DNA of 64,000 nt from Oscillospiraceae bacterium (GTDB lineage: Bacteria; Bacillota; Clostridia; Oscillospirales; Ruminococcaceae): the NCBI GenBank assembly GCA_004556975.1, contig SFFD01000001.1, positions 59,560 through 123,559 of the forward strand, in the 5' to 3' direction. Within the stretch, counting starts at the first letter, position 1. The number at the start of each line of letters is the position of its first letter. The position numbers were made by a program, and so were the translations under genes. Shown here piece by piece: positions 43,762 to 52,297 of this stretch. The notes beneath the pieces were generated by a model, which ran no database searches, had not been told where the DNA came from, and was given only the letters and a program-made list of their open reading frames with translations.

Positions 43762-44778
43762 TCAATATTCCTTTATAATTTTTATATCACTAATCGTATC
43801 AACAAGACCGGAAGCGCGAGTGCCCCAAACAGCATCATCTTCACCCATGGAATATGCAGATACGCTGATATAATTAAATTTTATCTCAGCTTCAAAATAT
43901 TTTTCATTGTTGGAAGAAAAGTCAGTCAATAACGGATGAGAAACAATATCATCTCCAGCGTTGCGGTAAGTCCAAAGAGAGATATAGAAAGGTTGTACCT
44001 TTATGTTGGTTCCATCTGGAAGAGTTAAATAAAGAGTTTCTCTGAAATTATTTTCTTCGGTTTCATCACGGGCACAAACCATAAACAGATTGTTGCCATC
44101 TTCGTTATAATATGGATAAAAAACGGCGTAGCCATTCTCAAGTTCGTCTTCACATATAATTCCTTTTACGGTATAATCGCTGTCTTTAGAATATTGAACA
44201 GTATAGGTATTTGCACTACATATAGCAGAGTCTAAATCGCTTTCGCCATTTGTATAGTTTATAAAATAATTACTGGACGCATCGACTATTTCGCCTCCAA
44301 AAATCTTTTCCCCATTCAAAAGGTTCCTCGAACCACTCATATCAAAATTCCATACAGTTGAATAATCAGCCTTAAAGCTTTTTACATCTTCTCCGTCCAA
44401 ATCAAAGGGTTCTTCTGCAATGTTGGTAAAGGTGCCCCACCTGCTTGTAAATTCCGCAAGGGAGCTGCGCACATCGGCAGAAGCGGTGACGGCGCCTACA
44501 AAAATGATTACCACCGCAAGGACGAAAAGCGCCACCCGGTCGGTGATTTTTTGGGCTATGCGAAACGCATTGGAAAATCCGCTTTGGCGCCTGAGCTTTG
44601 CAAAAATCCGGCTGACGGGGGCGGCGCTGCGTTTAGGCTCTGTATCGGAAGCTTCAAGTTCGGACATTACTTTTTTGCTTTCATTTTCGCAGTAAATTGC
44701 CATTGCGCGGCGAAAAAACGTATCTTCGATTGCGTTGAGCGTACGGCTGTCGGAAAAAATACGTTCGGAATTAAGCAT
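43762..44778 (-). CDS. Membrane-anchored putative anti-sigma partner of the ECF sigma factor
   Basis: 338 residues, not recognised as a named family. A cytoplasmic N-terminal region (about 1-82) with LNAIEDTFFRRAMAIYCENESKKVMSEL is followed by one membrane helix (about 84-104, VALFVLAVVIIFVGAVTA) and a large extracellular beta-rich domain. This inside-TM-outside plan plus the adjoining sigma gene, 6 nt upstream with the ribosome site inside the sigma gene's last codons, suggests an anti-sigma factor or sensor. No zinc HxxxCxxC motif is visible, so it is not a classical ZAS protein. Confidence 0.7.
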   Translation of the reverse strand: MLNSERIFSDSRTLNAIEDTFFRRAMAIYCENESKKVMSELEASDTEPKRSAAPVSRIFAKLRRQSGFSNAFRIAQKITDRVALFVLAVVIIFVGAVTASADVRSSLAEFTSRWGTFTNIAEEPFDLDGEDVKSFKADYSTVWNFDMSGSRNLLNGEKIFGGEIVDASSNYFINYTNGESDLDSAICSANTYTVQYSKDSDYTVKGIICEDELENGYAVFYPYYNEDGNNLFMVCARDETEENNFRETLYLTLPDGTNIKVQPFYISLWTYRNAGDDIVSHPLLTDFSSNNEKYFEAEIKFNYISVSAYSMGEDDAVWGTRASGLVDTISDIKIIKEY

Positions 44779-44784
44779 ATATAA

Positions 44785-45342
44785 TCACTCCTTTTGTAAT
44801 AATCTGTATGTGCGTTTGCGTGCCCGGGAAAGGATACTGCGAACGCTGTTTACGGAAATTCCAAATTCTTCGGAAATTTCCTCATCGGTTTTTTCAAGCA
44901 GATATTTTGCTTCAAGCAAAAGCCGGTCGCGGTCGGAAAGCTGAGCAATGCTTTTTGCAACCTCGCTGCAAAGCTCCGCGTGAAGATAGACTTCCTCCGG
45001 CTGGGGCGCAGGGTCAGCAATATTTTCTGCTACGGAATTTTCGTCAAAGCTGAAAGAAATCTGCATACCGCTTCTTTTAAGCTTCCGCAAGCTGCTTACT
45101 GCGGTGTTGCGCACCGCCGCCATAAGGTAATAGGGAATTTTGGGACGGTCGATATTCATAACAAGGTCTGCGTTTTTGATAAGCTGCAAAAATGTTTCCT
45201 GAACTATTTCTTCGGCACAGTTTTCATCGCAGACAATGGCCATGGCTCTTTTCAGCATAGGTGAATAAAAACGGAGATAAAGCTCTGTCATAAATTCCCG
45301 CTTGCCGTCTTCTTCAATAGATAAAATGAATACAGGTAACAT
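44785..45342 (-). CDS. ECF-type RNA polymerase sigma factor
   Basis: About 185 residues with sigma region 2 (FYSPMLKRAMAIVCDENCAEEIVQETFLQLI) and region 4 (LSDRDRLLLEAKYLLEKTDEEISEEFGISVNSVRSILSRARKRTYRLL). ATG 45342 is chosen because AAAGGAGG lies 6 nt upstream; the TTG two codons earlier abuts the ribosome site. Co-transcribed with the membrane protein downstream; ECF genes usually control their own operon, but I could not define its promoter. Confidence 0.9.
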   Translation of the reverse strand: MLPVFILSIEEDGKREFMTELYLRFYSPMLKRAMAIVCDENCAEEIVQETFLQLIKNADLVMNIDRPKIPYYLMAAVRNTAVSSLRKLKRSGMQISFSFDENSVAENIADPAPQPEEVYLHAELCSEVAKSIAQLSDRDRLLLEAKYLLEKTDEEISEEFGISVNSVRSILSRARKRTYRLLQKE

Positions 45343-45463
45343 AAACAACCTCCTTTTAAAATGTAGTTTTGCGGCCGCATTTAAAGCAATAAAATTTGCT
45401 TCTGTAATATAAGACGCTGAAAACCAAAATTTGCAACATTATTTTGCAAAATTTTTTATGTAA

Positions 45464-45499
45464 AAAAGCCCTTTTCTGTAGAAGCAGAAAAGGGCTTTT
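45464..45499. terminator. Terminator between the sigma gene and pfkB-like gene
   Basis: A 15-bp perfect stem (45464-45478 with 45485-45499, 6-nt loop). On the minus strand it follows the PfkB-type kinase gene and reads into a T-run. Confidence 0.88.
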
Positions 45500-45573
45500 G
45501 AATTTTGCGCCGGTCAATTTCCTCCGGCAATGTTACAAAGCCGGATAATATATGGAAAGATGTACTTTTACCT

Positions 45574-46527
45574 TTACTTGTTTTCGGACTTGGTATAAAG
45601 AAGCTCAAATTCGTCAAAAAACTGAGGGTCTTTCGGACAGGAACTTTCTTCAACCTGAATAGTTTGGGAAGCAAGCTTTGTTCCCGTGTGTACAGCCTTT
45701 TTAAGGCTGTAGCCTCTGGTAAGGCCCATGACCGTTCCGGCAAGAAAAGCATCGCCTGCGCCCGTGGAATCAACAAGCTCGGTGGGAAGCGAGGGGCAAA
45801 TTCCGCCTTCGTCTTTAACGCTGTTGTAATAGACCGCACCTTTAACGCCCATGGTTATTACCATTGCAGGAATGCTCATCTGTTTTGTTTTCTCTTTAAG
45901 TATAACGAGCATTTCGGAGGGCTCCAGATTTTCAAGATACATATCAAAAAGCCGCCCGGCTTCAATTTCGTTGCATATAAAACAGGCCGTGCGGCAAAGA
46001 TAAAGCGGATGAGCAAGAATAACGCTCATATTGCCGACGATGACATATACGCTTTTGCGATATTTTTCCGCAAGTGCAAGCACCTTTGCGGATATGCTTT
46101 CGGAAGCGTCCATTTCAAGAATTATGTTTTCGCAGTTTGAAACAATTTCATCGCCGTTTTTGTCAATGTATTTTTCAAGGGCGACAACATCCGGCATTTG
46201 AGATATTGAACCTGCAAGGTCACCATTGTCGTCCATAACGGCAAGCCACATTCCTATTCCGTTTTCTTCAACCGTTGTTATATAACGCGTGCCTACGCCC
46301 TCGGCTTCAAGCTTTGTGACAACATCCTGCCCGATGCAGGTTTTATCGGTAACGCTTACGAACTCAACCGGCATTCCGACGTTGGCAAAATCTTCGCATA
46401 CATTTCGGCTTACTCCGCCATGTACAATTTTTACCGAACCGAGGTTGCGCCCGGTTGAAACATAGTGCCGAAAAGGAAATCCTTTAACGTCGACAAATGC
46501 GACGCCGAAAACAGCTGTTGAAGCCAA
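45574..46527 (-). CDS. PfkB-family carbohydrate/nucleoside kinase
   Basis: Ribokinase-fold kinase, 317 residues. The C-terminal anion-hole/ATP motif VDSTGAGDAFLAGTVMGL is intact (catalytic Asp in GAGD), and the N-terminal GGVSRNVCEDFANVG is the sugar-binding glycine pair. Substrate not determinable; the family covers ribokinase, fructokinase, adenosine and pseudouridine kinases. TTG start at 46527 with GGGAGTG 7 nt upstream. Single gene, divergent from mrp. Confidence 0.9.
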   Translation of the reverse strand: MASTAVFGVAFVDVKGFPFRHYVSTGRNLGSVKIVHGGVSRNVCEDFANVGMPVEFVSVTDKTCIGQDVVTKLEAEGVGTRYITTVEENGIGMWLAVMDDNGDLAGSISQMPDVVALEKYIDKNGDEIVSNCENIILEMDASESISAKVLALAEKYRKSVYVIVGNMSVILAHPLYLCRTACFICNEIEAGRLFDMYLENLEPSEMLVILKEKTKQMSIPAMVITMGVKGAVYYNSVKDEGGICPSLPTELVDSTGAGDAFLAGTVMGLTRGYSLKKAVHTGTKLASQTIQVEESSCPKDPQFFDEFELLYTKSENK

Positions 46528-46658
46528 GAAAAAACACTCCCTGCAAAAAACTCATTTTAACTATACCATAAATTTTACTATAAAGCGACATATTTTTAAA
46601 ATAAAGACCATAAAAAATATTTTTAAGCGTCTTTTATATAAAAAAGCATTCGGAAAGG

Positions 46659-46687
46659 TTAACTTTCCCGCAGGAATATGTTATAAT
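46659..46687 (+). promoter_or_regulatory. Promoter of mrp-fhs
   Basis: TTAACT (46659-46664), 17-nt spacer, perfect TATAAT (46682-46687). Confidence 0.7.
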
Positions 46688-46737
46688 TAAAAACAATATA
46701 CGGCGCAATTTGCCGTAAATATAAGGAGATGCACTTT

Positions 46738-47571
46738 ATGAGCGAATGTAATCACGATTGCGGAAGCTGTACGGCAAACTGTTCATCCAGAACAGAGAGC
46801 AAAGAGAGTTTTCTCGTTCCGCAAAATGAACTTTCAAATGTGAAAAATGTTATCGGCGTAGTCAGCGGAAAAGGCGGAGTGGGTAAGTCGCTTGTAACAT
46901 CGCTTCTTGCCGCAGCGATGCAGCGCCGCGGATATAAAACCGCAATTCTTGATGCGGATGTTACCGGACCTTCAATTCCAAAAACCTTCGGTATTACCGA
47001 AAAAGCGGAGTCGAGCGGAATGGGCGTGCTTCCTGTAATGAGCAAAACAGGCATTGAGATTATGTCCGTAAACCTTTTGCTGGAGGACGAAACCGAGCCG
47101 GTTGTTTGGCGAGGACCGGTAATTGCCGGAACGGTAAAGCAGTTCTGGCAGGATGTTATCTGGAACGATGTTGATTATATGTTCGTCGATATGCCTCCGG
47201 GTACCGGCGATGTTCCGCTTACCGTGTTCCAATCTCTGCCCGTTGCGGGAATTATAGTTGTAACATCTCCGCAGGAACTTGTGGGAATGATAGTGGAAAA
47301 AGCAGTAAAAATGGCCGGCATGATGGATATTCCCGTGCTTGGCGTTGTGGAAAACATGGCCAGCTTTAAATGCCCGGACTGCGGAAAAGTTCATCGCATT
47401 TTCGGCGAAAGCCATATTGAGGAAACAGCAAAGAAATACGGAATTCCCGTCACGGCAAGTATTCCTATCGACCCTGAAATTGCAGAAAAATGCGATGCGG
47501 GCGAGATAGAGGAATGTAAAGGTAATTGGCTTGACGGAATTGCGGACACACTTATTGCAAAGCTTGGATAA
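46738..47571 (+). CDS. mrp: Mrp/NBP35-type Fe-S cluster carrier ATPase
   Basis: P-loop ATPase thought to bind and transfer iron-sulfur clusters. An N-terminal Cys-rich segment (CNHDCGSCTANC) as in NBP35/ApbC homologues is followed by the deviant Walker A GVVSGKGGVGKSLVTSLLA, DADVTGPSIPKTFG, VDMPPGTGD and a C-terminal CPDC pair. About 277 residues. ATG 46738 is preferred because AAGGAG (46723-46728) is 9 nt upstream; the ATG at 46729 touches it. Probably co-transcribed with fhs, 40 nt downstream. Confidence 0.92.
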   Translation: MSECNHDCGSCTANCSSRTESKESFLVPQNELSNVKNVIGVVSGKGGVGKSLVTSLLAAAMQRRGYKTAILDADVTGPSIPKTFGITEKAESSGMGVLPVMSKTGIEIMSVNLLLEDETEPVVWRGPVIAGTVKQFWQDVIWNDVDYMFVDMPPGTGDVPLTVFQSLPVAGIIVVTSPQELVGMIVEKAVKMAGMMDIPVLGVVENMASFKCPDCGKVHRIFGESHIEETAKKYGIPVTASIPIDPEIAEKCDAGEIEECKGNWLDGIADTLIAKLG

Positions 47572-47611
47572 ACAGTTTTAACAACCCATTTTAAGAGGCA
47601 ATAAAGATTAT

Positions 47612-49288
47612 ATGACATATTTATCTGATATTGAAATTGCACAGCAGGCAAAGCCGGAACATATACTGAAAATTGCGCAGCGTGCTCATATAGACGAAAA
47701 GTATATTGAGCAATACGGAAGGAATAAGGCAAAAATAGACCTTTCCTTTCTGGAGGATGCACCGGCAAAAGAGGGAAAGCTTGTTCTTGTAACTGCTATA
47801 ACGCCCACTCCGGCAGGAGAGGGAAAAACCACCACAACCATCGGCCTTGCCGACGGTTTGCGCCGCATAGGAAAAGAATCCGTTGTCGCATTGCGGGAAC
47901 CTTCCCTTGGGCCTGTTTTCGGAGTAAAGGGCGGCGCTGCCGGCGGCGGATATGCTCAGGTAATTCCGATGGAAGATATAAATCTTCATTTTACCGGAGA
48001 TTTTCATGCCATAGGTGCCGCAAACAATCTGCTTGCGGCAATGCTTGATAACCACATACAGCAGGGGAATTCCCTTGGCATTGACGTAAGAAAAATAACA
48101 TGGAAGCGCTGCGTTGATATGAACGATCGTCAGCTCAGAAATATTGTTGACGGCCTTGGCGGAAAGGTTAACGGCGTCCCGCGGGAGGACGGCTTTGACA
48201 TAACCGTTGCAAGCGAGATTATGGCGGTGCTCTGCCTGTCAAATTCCATAAGCGACCTCAAACAGCGCCTTGGAAAAATAATTGTGGGCTATACCTATGA
48301 TGATAAGCCCGTTACCGCACGGGATTTAAAGGCACAGGGCGCAATGACAGCGCTGTTAAAAGACGCACTTAAACCGAACCTTGTTCAGACGCTTGAGGGA
48401 ACTCCGGCATTTGTTCACGGCGGACCTTTTGCAAATATTGCTCACGGCTGCAACTCTGTAACGGCGACAAAAATGGCGCTGAAAACAGGCGAGTATGCTG
48501 TTACGGAAGCAGGCTTCGGAGCGGACCTCGGCGCAGAAAAGTTTCTTGATATAAAATGCCGTATGGCCGGATTTGTACCGGACGCAGTTGTAGTTGTTGC
48601 AACCGTGCGCGCGCTTAAAATGCACGGGGGATCAGACAAAAAATCTCTTGATAAAGAGAATATACAGGCTTTGGAAAAGGGAATTCCAAATCTGCTTCGC
48701 CATGTTTCAAACATTAAAAATGTGTATGGGCTGCCCTGCGTTGTGGCTGTAAACCGCTTTCCTACGGATACGGACGCAGAAATTGAATTTATTATTGCAA
48801 AATGCAGGGAACTTGGAGTAAACACCGTGCTTTCTACCGTATGGGCTGATGGAGGAAAAGGCGGAGAGGCTCTTGCAAAAGAAGTGGTTCGCCTTTGCGA
48901 AGAGGAACGGGGCGACTTTAACTTTGCATATGGCGATGAATTGAGCATAAAGGAAAAGATAAACGCCGTTGTTACTAAAGTGTATGGCGGCGAGGGTACT
49001 GTTTTTACACCTGCCGCAGAAAAGCAGATTGCAAAGCTGGAGGAACTTGGCTTTGGAAGCTGCCCTGTTTGCATTGCAAAAACGCAGTACAGCTTTTCCG
49101 ATGATACGGCAAAGCTTGGCGCGCCCTCCGGATTCTATGTTACAGTCAGGAATGTTAAAATATCGGCCGGAGCGGGCTTTGTGGTTGTGCTTACCGGCGA
49201 CATTATGACGATGCCCGGTCTGCCGAAAGTTCCTGCGGCAGAGAATATCGACGTTGATGAGCAGGGAAGAATAACGGGACTGTTTTAA
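47612..49288 (+). CDS. fhs: Formate-tetrahydrofolate ligase
   Basis: ATP-dependent activation of formate to 10-formyl-THF for purine and one-carbon metabolism, common in Clostridia. 558 residues: TAITPTPAGEGKTTTTIGLADGL (P-loop), REPSLGPVFGVKGGAAGGGYAQV, and the C-terminal GDIMTMPGLPKVPAAENIDVDE, which is diagnostic. ATG with AAGAGG upstream. Ends in a strong terminator. Confidence 0.97.
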   Translation: MTYLSDIEIAQQAKPEHILKIAQRAHIDEKYIEQYGRNKAKIDLSFLEDAPAKEGKLVLVTAITPTPAGEGKTTTTIGLADGLRRIGKESVVALREPSLGPVFGVKGGAAGGGYAQVIPMEDINLHFTGDFHAIGAANNLLAAMLDNHIQQGNSLGIDVRKITWKRCVDMNDRQLRNIVDGLGGKVNGVPREDGFDITVASEIMAVLCLSNSISDLKQRLGKIIVGYTYDDKPVTARDLKAQGAMTALLKDALKPNLVQTLEGTPAFVHGGPFANIAHGCNSVTATKMALKTGEYAVTEAGFGADLGAEKFLDIKCRMAGFVPDAVVVVATVRALKMHGGSDKKSLDKENIQALEKGIPNLLRHVSNIKNVYGLPCVVAVNRFPTDTDAEIEFIIAKCRELGVNTVLSTVWADGGKGGEALAKEVVRLCEEERGDFNFAYGDELSIKEKINAVVTKVYGGEGTVFTPAAEKQIAKLEELGFGSCPVCIAKTQYSFSDDTAKLGAPSGFYVTVRNVKISAGAGFVVVLTGDIMTMPGLPKVPAAENIDVDEQGRITGLF

Positions 49289-49305
49289 TTCAATAGACAA
49301 AGCAC

Positions 49306-49333
49306 AAAGGCGCAGCCGAACGGCTGCGCCTTT
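49306..49333. terminator. Bidirectional terminator after fhs
   Basis: A 13-bp GC-rich inverted repeat (49306-49318 with 49321-49333) followed by TATTTAT; it lies between convergent genes. Confidence 0.85.
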
Positions 49334-49335
49334 AT

Positions 49336-49857
49336 TTATAGCTTTTTGCCCATTTCAATGCGAATTTCGTGCCTTTTGGGGTCGGAATTTGAATATGCAT
49401 ATAAATCAAAACCGATTAGCTCAAACCCCATTTTGCGGTAAAAAGCAATAGCATTTTCGTTACAGGTCTGCGTTTCAAGTACAACCATTCTTGCACCGCT
49501 TTCCTTTGCTTCGCGCAATATGGTACTCATAAGCGCGGTGCCGATTCCGCAATGCCGCCGCGTATTGTCAAATACGCAGATATTGCTTATGCGATAGCGA
49601 TTGTTCCATCTTTCGGGCGTGCCTTCCACATATCCGAGCAGTTGCCCGCTTTCAAATGCACCGAAGGCAACTGGTTCTTCCAGCCACTCACCGAAGAAAC
49701 AATCCTCAAATGACATCTCGGTGGGATTATCAAATTGTTTGTATTCAATTTGAAATCCAAAATCAGTACGCACAATGTCGTAATAACCGTTTGTCATATA
49801 GTGCAGAGTGAATTTTTGCCCGGCATATGCTTTTTGCTCTAATTTAAGAATTTCCAT
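49336..49857 (-). CDS. GNAT acetyltransferase, streptothricin-acetyltransferase-like
   Basis: 173 residues, GNAT fold. The acetyl-CoA loop is TRRHCGIGTALMSTILREAKE (R/Q-x-x-G-x-G/A), and the substrate-side pattern WNNRYRISNICVFD...VLETQTCNENAIAFYRKMGFELIGFDLYAYSN resembles streptothricin N-acetyltransferases (Sat4/SatA type), judged from memory. It could equally modify a small metabolite. 12 nt after the upstream gene on the same strand; weak ribosome site. Confidence 0.8.
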   Translation of the reverse strand: MEILKLEQKAYAGQKFTLHYMTNGYYDIVRTDFGFQIEYKQFDNPTEMSFEDCFFGEWLEEPVAFGAFESGQLLGYVEGTPERWNNRYRISNICVFDNTRRHCGIGTALMSTILREAKESGARMVVLETQTCNENAIAFYRKMGFELIGFDLYAYSNSDPKRHEIRIEMGKKL

Positions 49858-49869
49858 TGCTCTGTAAAT

Positions 49870-50295
49870 TTATTTTTTGCCGAAAAGCTTTGCCAAAGGG
49901 CCGACAACGTTTTTTAGGTCGGTAATGGCTTCGTTTAAATCGTCTATGTTAATGCTGTCAATCTTTTTAAGAGCTTCGTCAACTCCCGAAAGTGCTTCGG
50001 TAAGGCTTTTTCCGCCCTCTTCAATAAGATTGTTAGCATTTGTTAAAAGCTCGGTTAGATTTGACTCTTCAAGAACGGCTGAAAGCTGCTCCGTCAGACC
50101 GGATATCTGCGATATGGCAGAATTTGCCTCGGAAATAATTCCGTTAAGCTTTGTGCAAAGTATAAGAAGTACGACGGCAATGATAAACATAAAGGCTGAA
50201 AAGATTGCCGTCTGTATTTTGATAAGTCTGGCCTGTTTGCGTAAAAGCTCGGTTTGCTCGGCCATAAGGTTTTGCCCATTGATGTTTTGTGACAT
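49870..50295 (-). CDS. Single-helix membrane protein with coiled coil, unknown function
   Basis: 141 residues. A short polar N-terminus, a membrane helix (about 28-49, IQTAIFSAFMFIIAVVLLILC), then a long amphipathic heptad-like region (about 50-135, with SAISQISGLTEQLSAVLEESNLTELL) ending LAKLFGKK. Resembles the general plan of DUF948-type proteins; no firm family. Ribosome site AAAGGAG before ATG. In a three-gene cluster with the exporter-like gene and the GNAT gene. Confidence 0.65.
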   Translation of the reverse strand: MSQNINGQNLMAEQTELLRKQARLIKIQTAIFSAFMFIIAVVLLILCTKLNGIISEANSAISQISGLTEQLSAVLEESNLTELLTNANNLIEEGGKSLTEALSGVDEALKKIDSINIDDLNEAITDLKNVVGPLAKLFGKK

Positions 50296-50307
50296 AATGT
50301 TTCTCCT

Positions 50308-50760
50308 TTATGCTATGATATTTGCAACGCTGAATGAAAGCACACCCATAATTATTCCGCAGACTATTACCCCTATGCCGATGGCAAGAAGGCTTTTTTT
50401 AATACGAAGCTGCAAAAGGGCGCTTACAAGTGACGCCGTCCATGCGCCGGTTCCCGGAAGAGGAATTGCTACAAAAAGAAAAAGCCCCAAAAGCTCCCAT
50501 CCGCCGATTTCGGCGGCCTTTTTATTTCCACGGTCGATTATCTTTTGGAATATCCAACCGATTTTATTAACTTTAGAAAGCCGAAGAAGAATTCCTTTTG
50601 AAAATTTTATCAAAAAGGGAACCGGAAGCATATTGCCGATAACACAGCATATAAAGCTTGTAAGAAAAGGCATATCGTTTGCGGCGGCATATATCATTGC
50701 GCCGCGCAGTTCAATAAGCGGAACCATGGATATTGCAAAAAGATGAAGGTATTTTTCCAA
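50308..50760 (-). CDS. COG2426 small multidrug-export family membrane protein
   Basis: 150 residues, four or five hydrophobic helices, with the family landmarks MVPLIELRGAMIYAA near the N-terminus and VAIPLPGTGAWTASLVSALL in the second half. The family name implies drug export but function is not established. TTG start with GGTGGTG upstream. First gene of the minus-strand cluster with the coiled-coil protein and the GNAT enzyme. Confidence 0.85.
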   Translation of the reverse strand: MEKYLHLFAISMVPLIELRGAMIYAAANDMPFLTSFICCVIGNMLPVPFLIKFSKGILLRLSKVNKIGWIFQKIIDRGNKKAAEIGGWELLGLFLFVAIPLPGTGAWTASLVSALLQLRIKKSLLAIGIGVIVCGIIMGVLSFSVANIIA

Positions 50761-50911
50761 ATTATTATCACCACCTTAACTATATTACCACATAACAAAG
50801 CCAAAATAAAGCGGAATGTGCTGAAAATATATTAAGAATTTATTGAGACGGATAAGAACAAATAAAAAGAGATGAAATTGCTTTACGACCGCAAAAAAAT
50901 ATTAAAAACAC

Positions 50912-50940
50912 TTTAAATCGCAATCGCTTTGTGCTAAAAT
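50912..50940 (+). promoter_or_regulatory. Promoter of the binding protein-metG operon
   Basis: TTTAAA (50912-50917), 17-nt spacer, TAAAAT (50935-50940). Confidence 0.55.
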
Positions 50941-50970
50941 TAAAATGTATTTTTATGACTGGAGGACATT

Positions 50971-52275
50971 ATGAAAAAAATTCTTTCTGTTTTACTTGTA
51001 TTTATGTTGCTGGCTTTGCTTTTTGCCGGATGTAAAAAGAGCGGCTCGGAAAACAGCGACGCCAGCAAAAGCGAGCCTGATAAAATAGAAATAATAAGCC
51101 AAACCGTGGATATTGTAGTTTATGATGACGGAACGCTTACCGACTATTGGAACGGCGTTATTGATGCTTTTGAAGCCGCTAACGCAGGCGTCACGGTAAA
51201 TGCAACCATAGGTAAAAATGCCGCCTATGATCTTCGTGATATGATTCTCGGCGGAAATTCACCTGATTTTGTGTACCTTCCCTCCGATGAAGAAAGCGGA
51301 ATTACCGCAGCACTGATTAAAGACAAAGCAATGCTTCCGCTTAACGATGTGGCAGACGGCGTTTCGGCAATTGTGCTTTCCGGAGCGTTTGATAACGTAT
51401 ATTGCAAACCGTATGATGACGAAAAGATTTATCTTGCTCCGCTTTTCTTTGAGCAGAAGGGTCTTATCTGCAACAAAAAGCTTATGAGCGAAAATGGCTG
51501 GTCGGTTCCCGCTACATGGGATGAGTTTATTTCCCTTGCCGAGGAATGTGACAAGAAAAATATTGCGATTTTCACCTACGCCGGAAGGGAACCTGAAGAG
51601 TTTGTTGATATGTTTGCGGCGGCTGTTGCACCTGTTGCAGGAACGGAACAGATGAACAAGCTTTTAAACTGCGATAAAGATGCATGGACAGACAACGAGC
51701 AGGTAAGAACCTTTGCGGAAAAGCTTGACGCCATAAAGAAGCTTGTGGTTTCCGGAAGCAGCACAAAGACCGCAGAGGATGTTCTTGAAAGCTTTAAAAA
51801 CGGAGAAGCTCTCTTTATTTCGGGAAGCACCGCTGACCTTGCCGAGCTTCTTGAGAATGAGAATGCAGATTACGGTTTTGCCGCATATCCGTCTCTTTCT
51901 GAAGAAAGCATAACCACCGTTATGCTTTCTGAAATGTATATCCCTGTGGAAGCGAAGAATGTTGACCTTGCAAAAAAATTTATGTCTTTCCTTTACAGCA
52001 ATACCGCCGCGGAAGTTGCGGCACAGACCGTGAAAAAGCTTCCGCCGGTAGCAAACATTTCGGGAATTGCTGCGCAGTATGAATTGGGCGCAGCAGAAAA
52101 TGAAGCGTATTCTGCAATAACTTCTTCTGTTTTTGCACCGAGATTTGTTATAAAAGCTGCGGATAACGAAACCCTTTCGGATGAGTTCTGCAGCCTGGCG
52201 GTTTCTGTATTTAAAGGCGATGTTGCTCCGGACGAGTTTGCGGCAAATATGGTTGAATATATTGAAGAGTATTGA
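50971..52275 (+). CDS. Extracellular solute-binding lipoprotein, family 1, without adjacent permeases
   Basis: 434 residues. Signal peptide and lipobox (LLFAGC, Cys about 21), a Ser/Lys linker, then a periplasmic-binding fold: DIVVYDDGTLTDYWNGVIDAFEAANAGVTVNATIGKN, NGWSVPATWDEFISLAEE, and YIPVEAKNVDLAKKFMSFLYS, all typical of carbohydrate-type (MalE-like) receptors. No ABC genes flank it; metG starts 22 nt after its stop, so the two should share a transcript. Ligand unknown. Strong GGAGG. Confidence 0.85.
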   Translation: MKKILSVLLVFMLLALLFAGCKKSGSENSDASKSEPDKIEIISQTVDIVVYDDGTLTDYWNGVIDAFEAANAGVTVNATIGKNAAYDLRDMILGGNSPDFVYLPSDEESGITAALIKDKAMLPLNDVADGVSAIVLSGAFDNVYCKPYDDEKIYLAPLFFEQKGLICNKKLMSENGWSVPATWDEFISLAEECDKKNIAIFTYAGREPEEFVDMFAAAVAPVAGTEQMNKLLNCDKDAWTDNEQVRTFAEKLDAIKKLVVSGSSTKTAEDVLESFKNGEALFISGSTADLAELLENENADYGFAAYPSLSEESITTVMLSEMYIPVEAKNVDLAKKFMSFLYSNTAAEVAAQTVKKLPPVANISGIAAQYELGAAENEAYSAITSSVFAPRFVIKAADNETLSDEFCSLAVSVFKGDVAPDEFAANMVEYIEEY

Positions 52276-52297
52276 CATAAAACAGGAGAATAAAATT

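Noticed and set aside
52276..52297. T-box leader before metG
   Set aside because: Only 22 nt separate it from the upstream gene, with no room for a T-box.
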